Source: Oscillospiraceae bacterium
GTDB lineage: Bacteria > Bacillota > Clostridia > Oscillospirales > Acutalibacteraceae
NCBI GenBank assembly: GCA_902790325.1
Contig: CADARP010000007.1
Location: 42,990-106,989, forward strand
Reading direction: 5' to 3'
Length of the DNA stretch: 64,000 bases
Part shown: positions 63,491-64,000 of the stretch, in pieces
Numbering within the stretch: the stretch's first letter is position 1
How the letters are laid out: each line of letters begins with the position of its first letter
Notes under the pieces: generated by a model
Database searches by the model: none
What the model was told of the DNA's origin: nothing
The model's input: only the letters and a program-made list of their open reading frames with translations
Translations under genes and position numbers: made by a program

Positions 63491-63524
63491 AACGTCTTTT
63501 GTCTTCCGACAAAAGGCGTTTTTT
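63491..63524 (+). terminator. Terminator of tRNA-Ser, copy 3 of the recurrent hairpin
   Basis: AACGTCTTTTGTC (63491-63503) and GACAAAAGGCGTT (63508-63520) with a TTCC loop and TTTT after it; A-run in front. Confidence 0.87.
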
Positions 63525-63526
63525 GA

Positions 63527-63704
63527 ATGATGTTTGCCTTGTCGGGCAAATGATGTGTGCTTCGCACATGATGCTGCCTTCGGCAATGATGTGTGCCTGC
63601 GGCACATGAAGGCAAACATCGCATCATTGCGGCACGAAGTGACGCAACATCATTTCGGAGCGCAGCGGAGAAACATCATCAGCCGCCAAAGGCGGCGACA
63701 TCAT
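63527..63704. repeat. Hairpin array A with (A)TGATG / CATCA(T) linkers
   Basis: Four consecutive short palindromes on the plus strand, joined by TGATG: TTTGCC-GGCAAA (63533-63550), TGTGC-TTC-GCACA (63556-63568), TGCC-TTC-GGCA (63575-63585) and TGTGCC-TGC-GGCACA (63592-63606). Then, with inverted linkers CATCAT at 63622, 63648, 63674 and 63699, come TTGCG-CGCAA (63627-63647), a degenerate TTTC-GAAA unit (63653-63673) and GCCGCC-AAA-GGCGGC (63682-63696). Stems differ from unit to unit, but linkers and TTC/TGC loops are kept. It is not a CRISPR: there are no constant repeats of 20-plus bases. Confidence 0.85.
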
Positions 63705-63790
63705 TGACATTTGACCGTCCCCTGTCTTTTTCGGAGATCGAGATCGAATTCAAATGCGGCGTCACCATCCGGCAGGAATACGTGCGATAA
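63705..63790 (+). other. Short frame between hairpin arrays, probably non-coding
   Basis: From TTG 63705 a frame of 28 codons (TFDRPLSFSEIEIEFKCG...) runs to TAA 63788-63790, followed by a terminator-like hairpin. No Shine-Dalgarno sequence precedes it. It may be the end of a lost gene or part of a dispersed intergenic repeat. Confidence 0.25.
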
Positions 63791-63796
63791 CACGAA

Positions 63797-63839
63797 GCCC
63801 TCGGTAGCGGCAGGAAGCCAAAGTCGAGGGCCTTTTTTT
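63797..63839 (+). terminator. Intrinsic terminator
   Basis: GCCCTCG (63797-63803) pairs with CGAGGGC (63825-63831), followed by seven T (63833-63839). Confidence 0.72.
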
Positions 63840-63850
63840 GCGTTTAAGGA

Positions 63851-63879
63851 TTGAAAAAAACACTGTAATCGCATATAAT
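63851..63879 (+). promoter_or_regulatory. Promoter in front of hairpin array B
   Basis: TTGAAA (63851-63856), 17 bases, TATAAT (63874-63879). AAAGGG follows at 63882-63887, four bases before an ATG. Confidence 0.75.
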
Positions 63880-63891
63880 AGAAAGGGAATA

Positions 63892-63936
63892 ATGAGATCG
63901 ACAAATCGCAGTTTGTCGGAGACAAACTGCGCGTGA
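63892..63936 (+). other. Putative 14-codon leader ORF at the start of array B
   Basis: ATG 63892 follows AAAGGG; the frame MRSTNRSLSETNCA ends at TGA 63934-63936, inside the first TGATG linker, whose ATG starts the next mini-ORF. The peptide is largely encoded by the hairpin itself. No homology is claimed. Confidence 0.35.
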
Positions 63937-64000
63937 TGCGCGCCTGCGGCGCATGATGTATTCCTTCGGAATATGATGTTTTCCGCTTCGCAGAAAATGA
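63908..64000. repeat. Hairpin array B with TGATG linkers, cut by the window end
   Basis: Units: GCAGTTTGTC-GGA-GACAAACTGC (63908-63930), GCGCC-TGC-GGCGC (63940-63952), TATTCC-TTC-GGAATA (63959-63973) and TTTTC-GAAAA with inner GC-TTC-GC (63979-63997). TGATG separates them at 63934, 63954 and 63974, and TGA begins the next linker at 63998. It is the same design as array A, with different stem sequences. Confidence 0.85.

Noticed and set aside
63527..64000. CRISPR array
   Set aside because: The constant parts are only 5-6 bases and the variable parts are palindromes of 11-23 bases, not unique spacers between long direct repeats; no cas genes are near.

Overview
The window looks like chromosome from a GC-rich, low-oxygen Firmicute of the class Clostridia, probably an uncultured gut member of the Oscillospirales/Eubacteriales. 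This is inference from gene content: strong AGGAGG-type ribosome binding sites, tRNA genes with encoded CCA, a yybP-ykoY riboswitch, DUF6472 and DUF4474 proteins, a type I dockerin, a family II pyrophosphatase, a LysM-G5-M23 cell-wall protein and many glycan-degrading enzymes. No rRNA or taxonomic marker is present to prove it. Most of the window is ordinary, tightly packed operons; I see no CRISPR array, intact transposon or prophage.

Layout. 1-5.9 kb: end of tcdA, an oligopeptide-type binding lipoprotein, recG and a LysM-G5-M23 envelope protein. 5.9-9.1 kb (minus): GH36 alpha-galactosidase and GH16 beta-glucanase. 9.1-12.1 kb: a Mn-sensing yybP-ykoY riboswitch with a visible anti-terminator/terminator switch in front of a P2-type Ca/Mn ATPase. 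12.3-15.4 kb (minus): glycosyltransferase, flippase, lipoprotein. 15.6-20.0 kb: a membrane-tethered DHH pyrophosphatase, acetyltransferase, trmB, ybaK, DUF6472 and pepD, converging on mutY. 21-23 kb: CYTH protein, a DUF4832-type barrel protein, tRNA-His and tRNA-Gln. 23.2-25.3 kb: a lower-GC patch beside the tRNAs with a DUF4143 ATPase whose promoter sits inside a 15-bp inverted repeat, and gene remnants. 25.3-27.1 kb: an orphan barrel protein.

27.3-35.3 kb (minus): a run that reads lipase, PrsW-type protease, GlcNAc-kinase-like protein, GH84 N-acetylglucosaminidase, sugar-nucleotidyltransferase, Thr-rich stalk protein and an isoprenylcysteine-methyltransferase-like protein; it suggests release and reuse of amino sugars plus surface decoration. 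35.4-41.5 kb: pgk-tpiA-gpmI (minus) diverges from serC-serA (plus), so the genes making, using and diverting 3-phosphoglycerate share one control region. 41.6-50.4 kb: MFS permease, metallophosphatase, DacF-type carboxypeptidase, secreted sialate O-acetylesterase-like protein, lipoprotein, YhhN protein and a GPH sugar symporter. 50.5-53 kb: a dockerin-only mini-protein, a DUF4838 protein and a small conserved protein cut by an in-frame stop. 53-60 kb (minus): folD, BMP-type lipoprotein, DUF4474 protein, tatD, metG, a D-2-hydroxyacid dehydrogenase. 60.2-63.5 kb: TVP38-type protein, galK, a Gfo/Idh/MocA oxidoreductase, tRNA-Ser.

The last 480 bases hold the most unusual structure. Two arrays of short hairpins have different stems but share TTC/TGC loops and are joined by the constant linker (A)TGATG. 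The second array lies directly behind a consensus promoter and Shine-Dalgarno sequence, and its TGATG linkers are overlapping stop/start codons that string several mini-ORFs together.
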